A DNA stretch of 5,386 bases from assembly GCA_002779455.1 (NCBI GenBank), contig PEWM01000175.1, forward strand, positions 612 to 5,997. The letters run 5' to 3'. Positions 1-5,386 of this stretch are shown here, piece after piece. The notes beneath the pieces were generated by a model, which saw only the letters and a program-made list of their open reading frames with translations, searched no databases and was not told where the DNA came from. A program made the position numbers and the translations under genes. Within the stretch, counting starts at the first letter, position 1, and the number at the start of each line of letters is the position of its first letter. The DNA is from Deltaproteobacteria bacterium CG07_land_8_20_14_0_80_60_11 (GTDB taxonomy: Bacteria > Desulfobacterota > Desulfobaccia > Desulfobaccales > 0-14-0-80-60-11).

Positions 1-38
1 GTTTTACTATGACGGGGTGCAACTTCGGGCTAAAAAAG

Positions 39-67
39 TAGACGGATGGTGAAAGTTGTAGTATAAT
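39..67 (+). promoter_or_regulatory. Sigma70-type promoter for the lytic transglycosylase gene
   Basis: A perfect -10 hexamer TATAAT lies at 62-67. Exactly 17 bases upstream is TAGACG at 39-44, which matches four of six positions of the TTGACA consensus. Transcription would begin near 74-76 and leave a short leader of about 25 nt before the ATG at 101. The surrounding DNA is AT-rich compared with the genes, as expected for a promoter. This is read by eye and no expression data are available. Confidence 0.6.
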
Positions 68-100
68 AAACTTCTTAAAAAACCTTGATTAGGTTTGGCG

Positions 101-949
101 ATGGGGCGTGGCATACAGGTCTTTTTGGGGCTCGGATTGATCGGGTTATGGCTGTTTCTGGGCGCGGGTCCTCTCGGAGAACCCCGTCCGGGCGTGGTCG
201 GAGACCGGGCCTTCTCCCGGTTGGCCAACCCCACCCCCGTGGCGGTGGCTGAGGTTGGCGGGCCAGAGGCCCCGGCGATACGGTCCCAGCCAGAGGCCGA
301 ACGGAAAAACCCCGGCGAGACTTTATCGGTGACGGTCAGGGAGGGAGGCGGCCGGTCGCCCCGGTTGCCGGCCCAGATTGCGCACCTGGTCCAACGCCAA
401 AATCTGGAAATGGTGATTGAGAAATACGCCCAGCAGTATGGCGTGGACCAAGACCTGGTGTGGGCCGTCATTCGCCAGGAGTCGGGGTTTAATCCCCAGG
501 CCGTCTCTCCCAAGGGCGCCATGGGACTCATGCAGTTGATGCCGGGGACGGCGGCCATGCTGGGAGTATCCGACGCGTTTGATGTGGAGCAAAACATTGC
601 CGGCGGCATTAAATATCTGGAACGGTGCCTCAGCCAATTTAACCAGGATGTTTGCCTGGCCCTGGCCGCATATAACGCCGGGCCTAATAATGTGGTGAAA
701 TACCAGGGTTGCCCGCCGTTTCCCGAGACGCGGCATTATGTCGCCAGCGTCCTTCAGGCCTATGGGGGTGAGCCGATGCGCGCTGACCTGAAACTCATCG
801 GCTTAAGTACGGTCATGGACGAAGAGGCGCTTGACCCCGTGAGCCCCAGGGGATTAGCCTGGAGGGTCCCCCGGGCCCAATGGAGAATTGCGATCCCGCA
901 ATGCAAGCTGGGCTCTCCCCGCTGGAAAGTGACCGTGCTCCCTTTCTGA
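101..949 (+). CDS. Membrane-anchored or exported lytic transglycosylase (SLT domain)
   Basis: This 282-residue protein should cleave the MurNAc-GlcNAc bond of peptidoglycan in the periplasm, leaving 1,6-anhydro ends (family 1 lytic transglycosylase, Slt/MltE type). Residues about 5-24 form a hydrophobic signal or anchor (IQVFLGLGLIGLWLFLGAG), followed by a Pro/Gly/Arg-rich linker to about residue 95. The SLT domain spans about 100-220. It contains the catalytic glutamate E127 in IRQESGF, the GLMQLMP motif at 142-148, AAYNAGP at 189-195 and ETRHYV at 209-214. A tail of about 60 residues matches nothing I know. The ATG at 101 is preferred over an in-frame TTG at 95 because TTAGG at 89-93 lies 7 nt before the ATG but only one base from the TTG. 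Four cysteines follow the linker (C176, C185, C204, C268). The enzyme class is well supported; its specific cellular role is not. Confidence 0.9.
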   Translation: MGRGIQVFLGLGLIGLWLFLGAGPLGEPRPGVVGDRAFSRLANPTPVAVAEVGGPEAPAIRSQPEAERKNPGETLSVTVREGGGRSPRLPAQIAHLVQRQNLEMVIEKYAQQYGVDQDLVWAVIRQESGFNPQAVSPKGAMGLMQLMPGTAAMLGVSDAFDVEQNIAGGIKYLERCLSQFNQDVCLALAAYNAGPNNVVKYQGCPPFPETRHYVASVLQAYGGEPMRADLKLIGLSTVMDEEALDPVSPRGLAWRVPRAQWRIAIPQCKLGSPRWKVTVLPF

Positions 950-957
950 GCCTTGGG

Positions 958-985
958 AGCTTGCCCGTCTCGGTCGGCAAGCTTT
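958..985 (+). terminator. Hairpin just after the transglycosylase gene, possible first terminator
   Basis: A perfect 8-bp inverted repeat, AGCTTGCC (958-965) and GGCAAGCT (976-983), encloses a 10-nt loop and starts 8 nt after the stop codon. The T stretch behind it is short (TTTCT), so on its own it is a weak intrinsic terminator. It may act with the stronger hairpin that follows. Confidence 0.45.
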
Positions 986-988
986 CTG

Positions 989-1015
989 CGGCCCCCAAAG
1001 GGCCGATAATTTTTT
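989..1015 (+). terminator. Rho-independent terminator between the transglycosylase and TPR genes
   Basis: The GC-only stem CGGCCC (989-994) and GGGCCG (1000-1005) closes a 5-nt loop (CCAAA). It is followed by ATAA and then six Ts at 1010-1015. This is the expected form of an intrinsic terminator, although the four bases between stem and T run make it less than ideal. It separates the transglycosylase transcript from the TPR gene. Confidence 0.6.
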
Positions 1016-1042
1016 CAGTAAAGGCGCGAGATTGCGTATAAC
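1014..1042 (+). promoter_or_regulatory. Possible promoter of the TPR lipoprotein gene
   Basis: TATAAC at 1037-1042 matches five of six bases of the -10 consensus. The element 17 bases upstream, TTCAGT (1014-1019), is a poor -35 match (three of six). A transcript starting near 1049 would exclude the upstream TTG at 1032 as a start codon and supports the ATG at 1071. The call rests mainly on the -10 box and its place right after a terminator. Confidence 0.35.
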
Positions 1043-1070
1043 TTTTTCTTACAAAAGGTTCGATGACATC

Positions 1071-3491
1071 ATGCAGAAAAAACAGTTTTCCCGGTGGAAT
1101 AAAGCTGTCTGGGTAGTGGCCCTGCTTGTGGCCGTCTCTTGCTGCGCCTGCAGCAACATGGAGGAGAAACGGGATAAATTCCTGGCCTCCGGTCAAGCAT
1201 TATACCAGCAGGAAGACTATGTCCGGGCTCGCCTGCAATTCCAGAACGCCCTGCAGATTGACCCCAAATTTGCCCCAGCCTACCTGTGGATGGGCAAAAC
1301 GGAGCTCAAAAAGCAAAATCCCCGGGGGGCATATGGGGCTTTGAATCAAGCCGTGGAACTCAACCCCAATCTCACGGAGGCCCACATACTCCTGGGAAAT
1401 CTCCTCCTGATGGCCAAGCAACTGGACAGGGCCAAGGAAAAGGCCGAGCTCGCCCTGAAGCAGGAACCCAATAATACCGACGCCTTACTGTTGTCCGCGG
1501 CCTTAGCCATGGCCCAGTCACAGCCCCAGAAAGCCCTGAAGGTGCTGGCGGAAGTGCGCCGGCTGGACCCCGGCAAGATCTCCGCCTATCTCATGGAAGC
1601 TTCCATCCTGGCGAAAGAGAAGACCCCGGAAGCAGCTGCGGCCGTATTGGAGCAGGGCATTAAGGCCAATCCCAAAGCTCTGAACCTCTATGTCGCCAGA
1701 GCCGGCCTGGCTGACAACGAAAAGCGGTTCGAGGCCGGGGAGTCGTTCCTGCTGAAAGCCATTGAACAGGAACCCAAGAACGCCGGCCTCTATAACCAAT
1801 TAGTCCGCCATTACGCCCTGGCCGGGCAAGGGGATAAAGCCGAGGCGGCTCTCCGCCGGAGCGTCAGCCTGGATCCGGACAGCGAGAAACCGGTCATCAT
1901 GTTGGCTCGCTTCCTGCTCAGTCAAGGGCGGCGCCAGGACGCAGAGAAAACCCTCAAGGATTTTATTCAGGGGCACCCGGACAATTATCCGGCCCGCTTC
2001 GGTTTGGCAGAATTTTACGTGGCCCTGCGGCGGCAAGGGCAGGCCGCGCAAATGCTGGAGGAAATCATCAAACTGGACCCCGACGGACCTAAAGGGGTCC
2101 AAGCCAAAAATGAACTGGCTCGTCTTAATTTGACCCAAAACCATATCGATGCGGCCGAGAAGCTGGCAAACGAAATCCTGAAGGATTACCCTAAGGACAT
2201 GCAGGCCACCGAAACCCGGGGGATCATCGCCCTGCAAAAAAAAGACGGCTTGACCGCGGTGAACAGTTTCCGCCTCCTCACCCAGGATCGGCCCCAAGAC
2301 CCTCAGGCCTGGCTGCTCCTGGCCAGGGCCCACCTGCTTAACAAGGAAGAGGGACAGGCCAAGGAAAAGGCCAAGAAGGCGCTGGAGCTCAAACCGGACT
2401 TTCTGGATGCCAGGAAATTCCTGTATGGCATGTTTCTCCAGGAAAAGGATTATGACACCGCCATCGCTACTATCCAGGGTTATCTGCGGCTCAACGGCAA
2501 AGATATTGCTAATCTGGTCATCCTGGGGGAGGTCTATGCCCTTAAAGGTGATGATGCCCAGGCCAGGGCCACCTTCCAGAAAATCATTGATCTGGAGCCC
2601 AAAAACCCCCAAGGCTATTTTCAAATGGCGCGGTTGGGATTAAAGACCAAGAAGACGGGTGAAGCCCTCAGGTACGCGGACAAGGCCTTGCAGGCAAACC
2701 CCAATTTCCTGCCCGCTTTGCAACTCGTGGCGGGCATCTACCAGGAGCAGAAGCAGCCTGAAAAGGCCTTGGCGGCAGTGCGCCAGAATCTGGCTCGGAG
2801 TCCTAAAAATCCGCAGTTGCACCAAATGTTGGGCGAACTGCTGTTGATCCAGAAACAGCCCCAGGCCGCCGTCGCCCCGCTGGAAGAAGCCCTGAACCTG
2901 AATCCCCGGCAGGTGTCCGCCCTGCAATTGTTAGCCCTGGCCTACCAGCAAATGCCCAATGCAGATCAAGCCCTGCAGCAGTTGGAAGGGAAGGTGGCCG
3001 ACCCCAAGTCTTCCCCCATTATCTCCCTGGTGCTGGCCACGGTCTATGAGCGGCAGCAAAAGTTTGACCAGGCGATCAACCTCTATAACAGCTTGCTGGC
3101 CCGAAATCTCTTTACCTCCCTGGCTCGCAACAATCTGGCCTACCTGATGGCGGAACACCAGCCCACGGCGGAAAACCTCGCCCGGGCTCAGAAGCTCTCA
3201 GCTGAAACCCTGGAGGAAAACCCCGAAGAAGCCAGCTTTTTGGACACCATGGGATGGGTCCTGGGCAAACAGGAAAAATACGCCCAGGCCAAGACCTACC
3301 TGGAAAAGGCGTCGGAGCACGCCCCCGATCAACCGGCCATCCTGTACCATTTGGCGTGGTGTGAAGCCAAACTGGGAGAGACGGCCGCGGCTCGGGCAAC
3401 TCTCCAAAAGGCTCTGGACAGCAAGACCAAGTTTACGGATCGGGACGCGGCCCAAAAGCTGCTGGACAGTCTCCCCGCCGGAGGGAAATAG
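1071..3491 (+). CDS. Large TPR-repeat lipoprotein, PrsT-like, probable exopolysaccharide assembly scaffold
   Basis: This 806-residue protein is almost entirely tetratricopeptide repeats. The N-terminus is a lipoprotein-type signal: basic start MQKKQFSRWNK, hydrophobic AVWVVALLVAVS, then C24, C25 and C27; AVSC ending at C24 is the best lipobox. From about residue 34 to 800 the chain repeats every 34 residues with TPR hallmarks (for example 34-67, 68-101 and 102-135), giving roughly 20 or more units and no other domain. No beta-barrel segment follows, which argues against BcsC or PgaA types. The ending, with LDTMGWVLGKQEKYAQA (724-740) and AILYHLAW (756-763), resembles PrsT-type TPR proteins of PEP-CTERM/exopolysaccharide loci, which are of similar size. 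The ATG at 1071 is chosen over the TTG at 1032 because it gives a normal signal peptide; AAAAGG at 1053-1058 lies 12 nt upstream. It likely sits in the outer membrane facing the periplasm. The TPR call is certain; the role is inferred from the downstream sugar genes. Confidence 0.85.
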   Translation: MQKKQFSRWNKAVWVVALLVAVSCCACSNMEEKRDKFLASGQALYQQEDYVRARLQFQNALQIDPKFAPAYLWMGKTELKKQNPRGAYGALNQAVELNPNLTEAHILLGNLLLMAKQLDRAKEKAELALKQEPNNTDALLLSAALAMAQSQPQKALKVLAEVRRLDPGKISAYLMEASILAKEKTPEAAAAVLEQGIKANPKALNLYVARAGLADNEKRFEAGESFLLKAIEQEPKNAGLYNQLVRHYALAGQGDKAEAALRRSVSLDPDSEKPVIMLARFLLSQGRRQDAEKTLKDFIQGHPDNYPARFGLAEFYVALRRQGQAAQMLEEIIKLDPDGPKGVQAKNELARLNLTQNHIDAAEKLANEILKDYPKDMQATETRGIIALQKKDGLTAVNSFRLLTQDRPQDPQAWLLLARAHLLNKEEGQAKEKAKKALELKPDFLDARKFLYGMFLQEKDYDTAIATIQGYLRLNGKDIANLVILGEVYALKGDDAQARATFQKIIDLEPKNPQGYFQMARLGLKTKKTGEALRYADKALQANPNFLPALQLVAGIYQEQKQPEKALAAVRQNLARSPKNPQLHQMLGELLLIQKQPQAAVAPLEEALNLNPRQVSALQLLALAYQQMPNADQALQQLEGKVADPKSSPIISLVLATVYERQQKFDQAINLYNSLLARNLFTSLARNNLAYLMAEHQPTAENLARAQKLSAETLEENPEEASFLDTMGWVLGKQEKYAQAKTYLEKASEHAPDQPAILYHLAWCEAKLGETAAARATLQKALDSKTKFTDRDAAQKLLDSLPAGGK

Positions 3492-3513
3492 TCAGCTCTC
3501 GGTCAGCTACCGA

Positions 3514-3532
3514 AACAGGTTGAAAACCTGTT
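3514..3532 (+). other. Inverted repeat after the TPR gene, hairpin without a T tract
   Basis: AACAGGTT (3514-3521) and AACCTGTT (3525-3532) are perfect reverse complements with a 3-nt gap. The dyad begins 22 nt after the TPR stop codon. No run of Ts follows on the plus strand, so it is not a classical intrinsic terminator. It could protect the transcript 3' end, pause RNA polymerase or be a protein-binding site. TTGAAA at 3520-3525 inside it, 17 bases before GAGAAT (3543-3548), could also be a weak promoter for manC. Confidence 0.4.
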
Positions 3533-3622
3533 CCACCGCGGCGAGAATTCGAGTGCCTCTGAGGCCGGGGATGGAGGTATTTTTTGCCGATCTTCCTCCA
3601 CGGTGAGCCCCCCGGACCCCAA

Positions 3623-3648
3623 GACTCCTCCAGGCCAACTTAGGAGTC
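3623..3648 (+). promoter_or_regulatory. Dyad in the manC leader
   Basis: GACTCCT (3623-3629) and AGGAGTC (3642-3648) form a perfect 7-bp inverted repeat with a 12-nt loop. It ends 38 nt before the manC start codon. It has no T tract, so an operator or an RNA leader structure is more likely than a terminator. The structure is directly visible; a regulatory function is inference. Confidence 0.3.
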
Positions 3649-3686
3649 ATCACAACTAGATCCGTTTTTCAGGGAAGCGAGCAACC

Positions 3687-5117
3687 ATGGTTGATGCCGC
3701 AAAAATTCCTCTCTATGGCGTAATTCTGGCCGGGGGATGGGGGACCCGGTTTTGGCCTCTGAGCCGCTCCCAGTACCCCAAGCAGGTCCTGCGCCTGCTG
3801 GGCTCCGAATCCATGCTGCAAACCACGGTCGAACGCCTGCTCCCCCGGATTCCCGCCAAGCGCCTGGCGGTGGTGACCAACGCCGGCCAGGCCGAACTTA
3901 TTCACCAGGAATTGCACCGCCAGGGCTGGGATGAGGTCCGCATCTGGATTGAACCCGAGGGCCGGAATACCGCCGCGGCGGTGGGGCTGGCCGCGGTTTA
4001 CCTGGGAGAGGAGGCCGAGGAGGGCATCATGGCGGTGTTCCCGGCCGATCATTTCATCCGGGACCAGGCCAGCCTGCTCCAGGCCCTGGACCTGGGCGCC
4101 GTCTGGGCCCAGGCCGGCTATCTGGTGACCTTCGGCATTCCCCCCACCCGACCGGAGACGGGCTATGGCTACATCAAGCAGGGGGCTCCCCTGGATGACC
4201 AGGGAAGGGTTTACCGGGCCGCCCGGTTTATCGAGAAGCCCACCCTGGACCGGGCCCGGGAGTTCATGGCCGCCGGGGGATACTACTGGAATAGCGGCAT
4301 CTTTGTCTTTCGCCGGGATGTCTTGCTCACCGCCTTTTCCCGTTATCTGCCGGACCTGTACCGGCAACTGGCCCGGCTCCAGGTCAAGGAGAACCGGCCA
4401 CCCCTTGTCGAAGTCTATCAACATTGCCCCAGCATCTCGTTGGATCACGGCATCCTGGAGAAGGCCGAGAACGTGGCGGTGGCGCCGGTTTCGATGGGCT
4501 GGAACGACGTGGGGACCTGGGAAGCCCTGCACGAGCTCTTCCCCCGGGATGAACAGGGAAACGTGGTGCTGGGCCGGGTGCAAGACCAGGGCAGCCAGGG
4601 TTGCATCTTGTTTGCCCAAAACCGTCTGGTGGCCACCATCGGCTTAGAGCGGATCATCGTGGTGGATACGCCGGATGCCACCCTGGTCTGCCACCGGGAC
4701 CGGGCCCAGGAGGTCAAAGACCTGGTGACGGAGTTGCACCGGCAACATCTGGTGGAGTCGGTGCAGCACACCACCGTGGAGCGTCCCTGGGGCCGGTATA
4801 CGGTCATGGACGAGGGGCCGGGTTTTAAGGTCAAACGGATCGTGGTGGACCCGGGCCAAAAGCTCAGTCTCCAGGTGCACCAGCACCGGGCCGAACACTG
4901 GGTGGTGGTCTCGGGCACTGCCCGGGTCACCATCGGCCAGGAGATCAAGCTGGTGGGGAGCAACCAGAGCGTCTATATCCCCCCAAAGACCCCGCACCGC
5001 CTGGAAAACCCCACGGTGGAACCCATCCAGCTCATCGAGGTCCAGACCGGGGCCTACCTGGAAGAAGACGATATCCAGCGCCTGGAGGACGACTACTGGC
5101 ACCCGGATCAAGCCTAA
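3687..5117 (+). CDS. manC: Mannose-1-phosphate guanylyltransferase / mannose-6-phosphate isomerase
   Basis: This 476-residue cytoplasmic enzyme, full length for the family, makes GDP-mannose from mannose-1-phosphate and GTP and is expected to interconvert fructose-6-phosphate and mannose-6-phosphate. The N-terminal nucleotidyltransferase domain (about 8-290) has the GTP-binding signature LAGGWGTRFWPLSRSQYPKQ (14-33), EPEGRNTAAA (89-98), the metal-site motif VFPADH (117-122), TGYGYIK (158-164), the sugar-binding FIEKP (181-185), WNSGIF (201-206) and GWNDVGTW (271-278). The C-terminal cupin isomerase domain (about 360-470) has VERPWGRY (364-371), the metal-ligand stretch LSLQVHQHRAEHW (393-405), PPKTPHRLEN (432-441) and EDDIQRLEDDY (460-470). 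The usual ending after this, often YGR, is replaced by YWHPDQA. AGGGA at 3671-3675 is the likely ribosome site, 11 nt before the ATG. It is preceded by a 195-nt leader and converges on the epimerase-like gene. The product would feed mannose, fucose or rhamnose branches of surface polysaccharide. Confidence 0.95.
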   Translation: MVDAAKIPLYGVILAGGWGTRFWPLSRSQYPKQVLRLLGSESMLQTTVERLLPRIPAKRLAVVTNAGQAELIHQELHRQGWDEVRIWIEPEGRNTAAAVGLAAVYLGEEAEEGIMAVFPADHFIRDQASLLQALDLGAVWAQAGYLVTFGIPPTRPETGYGYIKQGAPLDDQGRVYRAARFIEKPTLDRAREFMAAGGYYWNSGIFVFRRDVLLTAFSRYLPDLYRQLARLQVKENRPPLVEVYQHCPSISLDHGILEKAENVAVAPVSMGWNDVGTWEALHELFPRDEQGNVVLGRVQDQGSQGCILFAQNRLVATIGLERIIVVDTPDATLVCHRDRAQEVKDLVTELHRQHLVESVQHTTVERPWGRYTVMDEGPGFKVKRIVVDPGQKLSLQVHQHRAEHWVVVSGTARVTIGQEIKLVGSNQSVYIPPKTPHRLENPTVEPIQLIEVQTGAYLEEDDIQRLEDDYWHPDQA

Positions 5118-5120
5118 AGG

Positions 5121-5145
5121 CTAACCGCGGCTTAATACCGGTTAG
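5121..5145. terminator. Dyad between convergent genes, possible weak bidirectional terminator
   Basis: CTAACCG (5121-5127) and CGGTTAG (5139-5145) are perfect reverse complements around an 11-nt loop. They fill the short gap between the manC stop (5115-5117) and the stop of the minus-strand gene (5142-5144, inside the right arm). Neither side has a strong T run; the minus-strand side reads CCTTTAGG. Its position suits a shared terminator, but the missing T tract keeps confidence low. Confidence 0.35.
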
Positions 5146-5386
5146 TTGAGACCTGCCTCGATTATCTCCACCAGCCGCCGGGCCGCCCGGCCGCCATTAT
5201 AGGGGTTGAGCTCCTGGGCCATGGTTTGGTAGCTGGCCGGGTTTTGTAGAAGTTTTTTCATTGCCTGGAAAATCACTTTTCTGTCCGCACCCACCAGTTT
5301 TCCAGTTTGGGCCCAACCCCCACAAGGTCCTAGTCCTCTCTTATTTTCCCCCACCAATGCCGCCAGCGAGGACGCCACCCGCCCTG
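5142..5386 (-). CDS. wecB: C-terminal end of a UDP-GlcNAc 2-epimerase-like protein, runs off the window, possibly decayed
   Basis: The minus-strand frame is open from the right edge to a TAA at 5142-5144. The last part, KLVGADRKVI, then a helix, then NPYNGGRAARRLVEII, matches the C-terminus of non-hydrolysing UDP-N-acetylglucosamine 2-epimerases (WecB/MnaA), where LVGTD and NPYGDG.AA.RI are standard. Such enzymes make UDP-ManNAc for enterobacterial common antigen, O-antigen or capsule. The G-D pair of NPYGDG is replaced by N-G here. The segment before LVG does not show the expected LGKP...R..TERPE motif in this frame; pieces resembling it appear in another frame, beside an 8-bp tandem repeat (5294-5309). 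The gene may therefore be frameshifted. A GTG at 5376-5378 could be read as a start, but the family homology implies the gene begins far outside the window. It converges on manC with a 24-nt gap. Family assignment is good; intactness is doubtful. Confidence 0.65.
   Translation of the reverse strand, partial: GRVASSLAALVGENKRGLGPCGGWAQTGKLVGADRKVIFQAMKKLLQNPASYQTMAQELNPYNGGRAARRLVEIIEAGLN
5294..5309. repeat. 8-bp tandem duplication inside the epimerase-like gene
   Basis: CCAGTTTT (5294-5301) is directly followed by CCAGTTTG (5302-5309), seven of eight bases identical. Eight is not a multiple of three, so gain of one unit would shift the reading frame. Removing one unit joins a minus-strand frame reading GVGPK to LVGAD, which resembles the family pattern just before the conserved LVG motif. 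This suggests the repeat arose by slippage in the gene or is a sequence error. Confidence 0.5.

Noticed and set aside
95..100. TTG start two codons before the transglycosylase ATG
   Set aside because: The only ribosome-binding sequence (TTAGG, 89-93) is too close to the TTG and well spaced for the ATG at 101.
7..609. A 200-codon minus-strand frame opposite the transglycosylase
   Set aside because: The plus strand encodes an intact SLT domain with its catalytic motif; the minus product is low-complexity.
887..949. PEP-CTERM or similar sorting signal at the transglycosylase C-terminus
   Set aside because: The tail has no Pro-Glu-Pro motif, hydrophobic segment or basic end; it finishes in WKVTVLPF.
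1032..1070. TTG start extending the TPR protein by 13 residues
   Set aside because: It would put a long unusual stretch before the signal peptide and would lie upstream of the likely transcription start near 1049.
1800..2624. A 274-codon open frame on the minus strand across the TPR gene
   Set aside because: The plus-strand frame is a regular 34-residue TPR array; the antisense product shows no domain or plausible ribosome site.
3556..3585. Intrinsic terminator using CCTC/GAGG before the TATTTTTT run
   Set aside because: The stem is only four base pairs with a 14-nt loop, too weak to call, although the T run is real.
3361..3606. An 81-codon plus-strand frame overlapping the TPR gene end and the gap
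   Set aside because: It overlaps the conserved C-terminal TPR units in another frame and its product has no recognisable features.
3669..4619. A 316-codon open frame on the minus strand across manC
   Set aside because: It lies wholly over a gene with clear family motifs, has no recognisable domain, and long antisense frames are common opposite GC-rich genes.
1..5386. Window length equal to that of the phage phiX174 genome
   Set aside because: Coincidence of length only; the genes are bacterial envelope and sugar-nucleotide genes with no phiX174 proteins.
1..5386. CRISPR arrays, tRNA genes, insertion sequences or defence systems
   Set aside because: No regular direct repeats with spacers, cloverleaf-like sequence, transposase motifs or defence-gene domains were seen.

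Overview
The window comes from a GC-rich bacterial chromosome and carries genes for the cell envelope and for surface polysaccharide. An N-terminal export signal on the lytic transglycosylase, a lipoprotein signal on a large TPR protein, and nucleotide-sugar enzymes all point to a Gram-negative organism. The style of the proteins resembles sulfate-reducing or syntrophic Desulfobacterota (former Deltaproteobacteria). That placement is an impression from sequence style, not a proven assignment. No tRNA, rRNA, CRISPR array, insertion sequence or phage gene is visible.

Layout: (1) Positions 1-94 hold a good sigma70-type promoter. (2) 101-949 (+) encodes an exported or membrane-anchored lytic transglycosylase with an SLT domain. 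(3) 950-1070 holds two successive hairpins, the second followed by six Ts, and a likely promoter for the next gene. (4) 1071-3491 (+) encodes an 806-residue lipoprotein built almost wholly of TPR repeats, most like the PrsT-type TPR proteins of exopolysaccharide/PEP-CTERM loci. (5) 3492-3686 is a 195-nt gap with two inverted repeats and a possible 19-codon leader ORF. (6) 3687-5117 (+) encodes a two-domain mannose-1-phosphate guanylyltransferase/mannose-6-phosphate isomerase (ManC type). (7) 5118-5141 is a short convergent gap with a dyad. (8) 5142 to the right edge (-) is the C-terminal end of a UDP-GlcNAc 2-epimerase-like protein that looks partly decayed.

How they may work together: ManC supplies GDP-mannose, and a WecB-type epimerase would supply UDP-ManNAc. 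Both are precursors for exopolysaccharide, capsule or O-antigen. The TPR lipoprotein is a plausible scaffold for polymer assembly or export. The transglycosylase could open peptidoglycan for an envelope-spanning machine or simply act in wall turnover. The three plus-strand genes are separated by gaps with hairpins, so they are probably separate transcription units in one functional neighbourhood rather than one tight operon.

I found no strong case for a wholly new system. The most worthwhile leads are the broken-looking epimerase end at the right edge, the structured leader before manC, and the unassigned role of the TPR lipoprotein.
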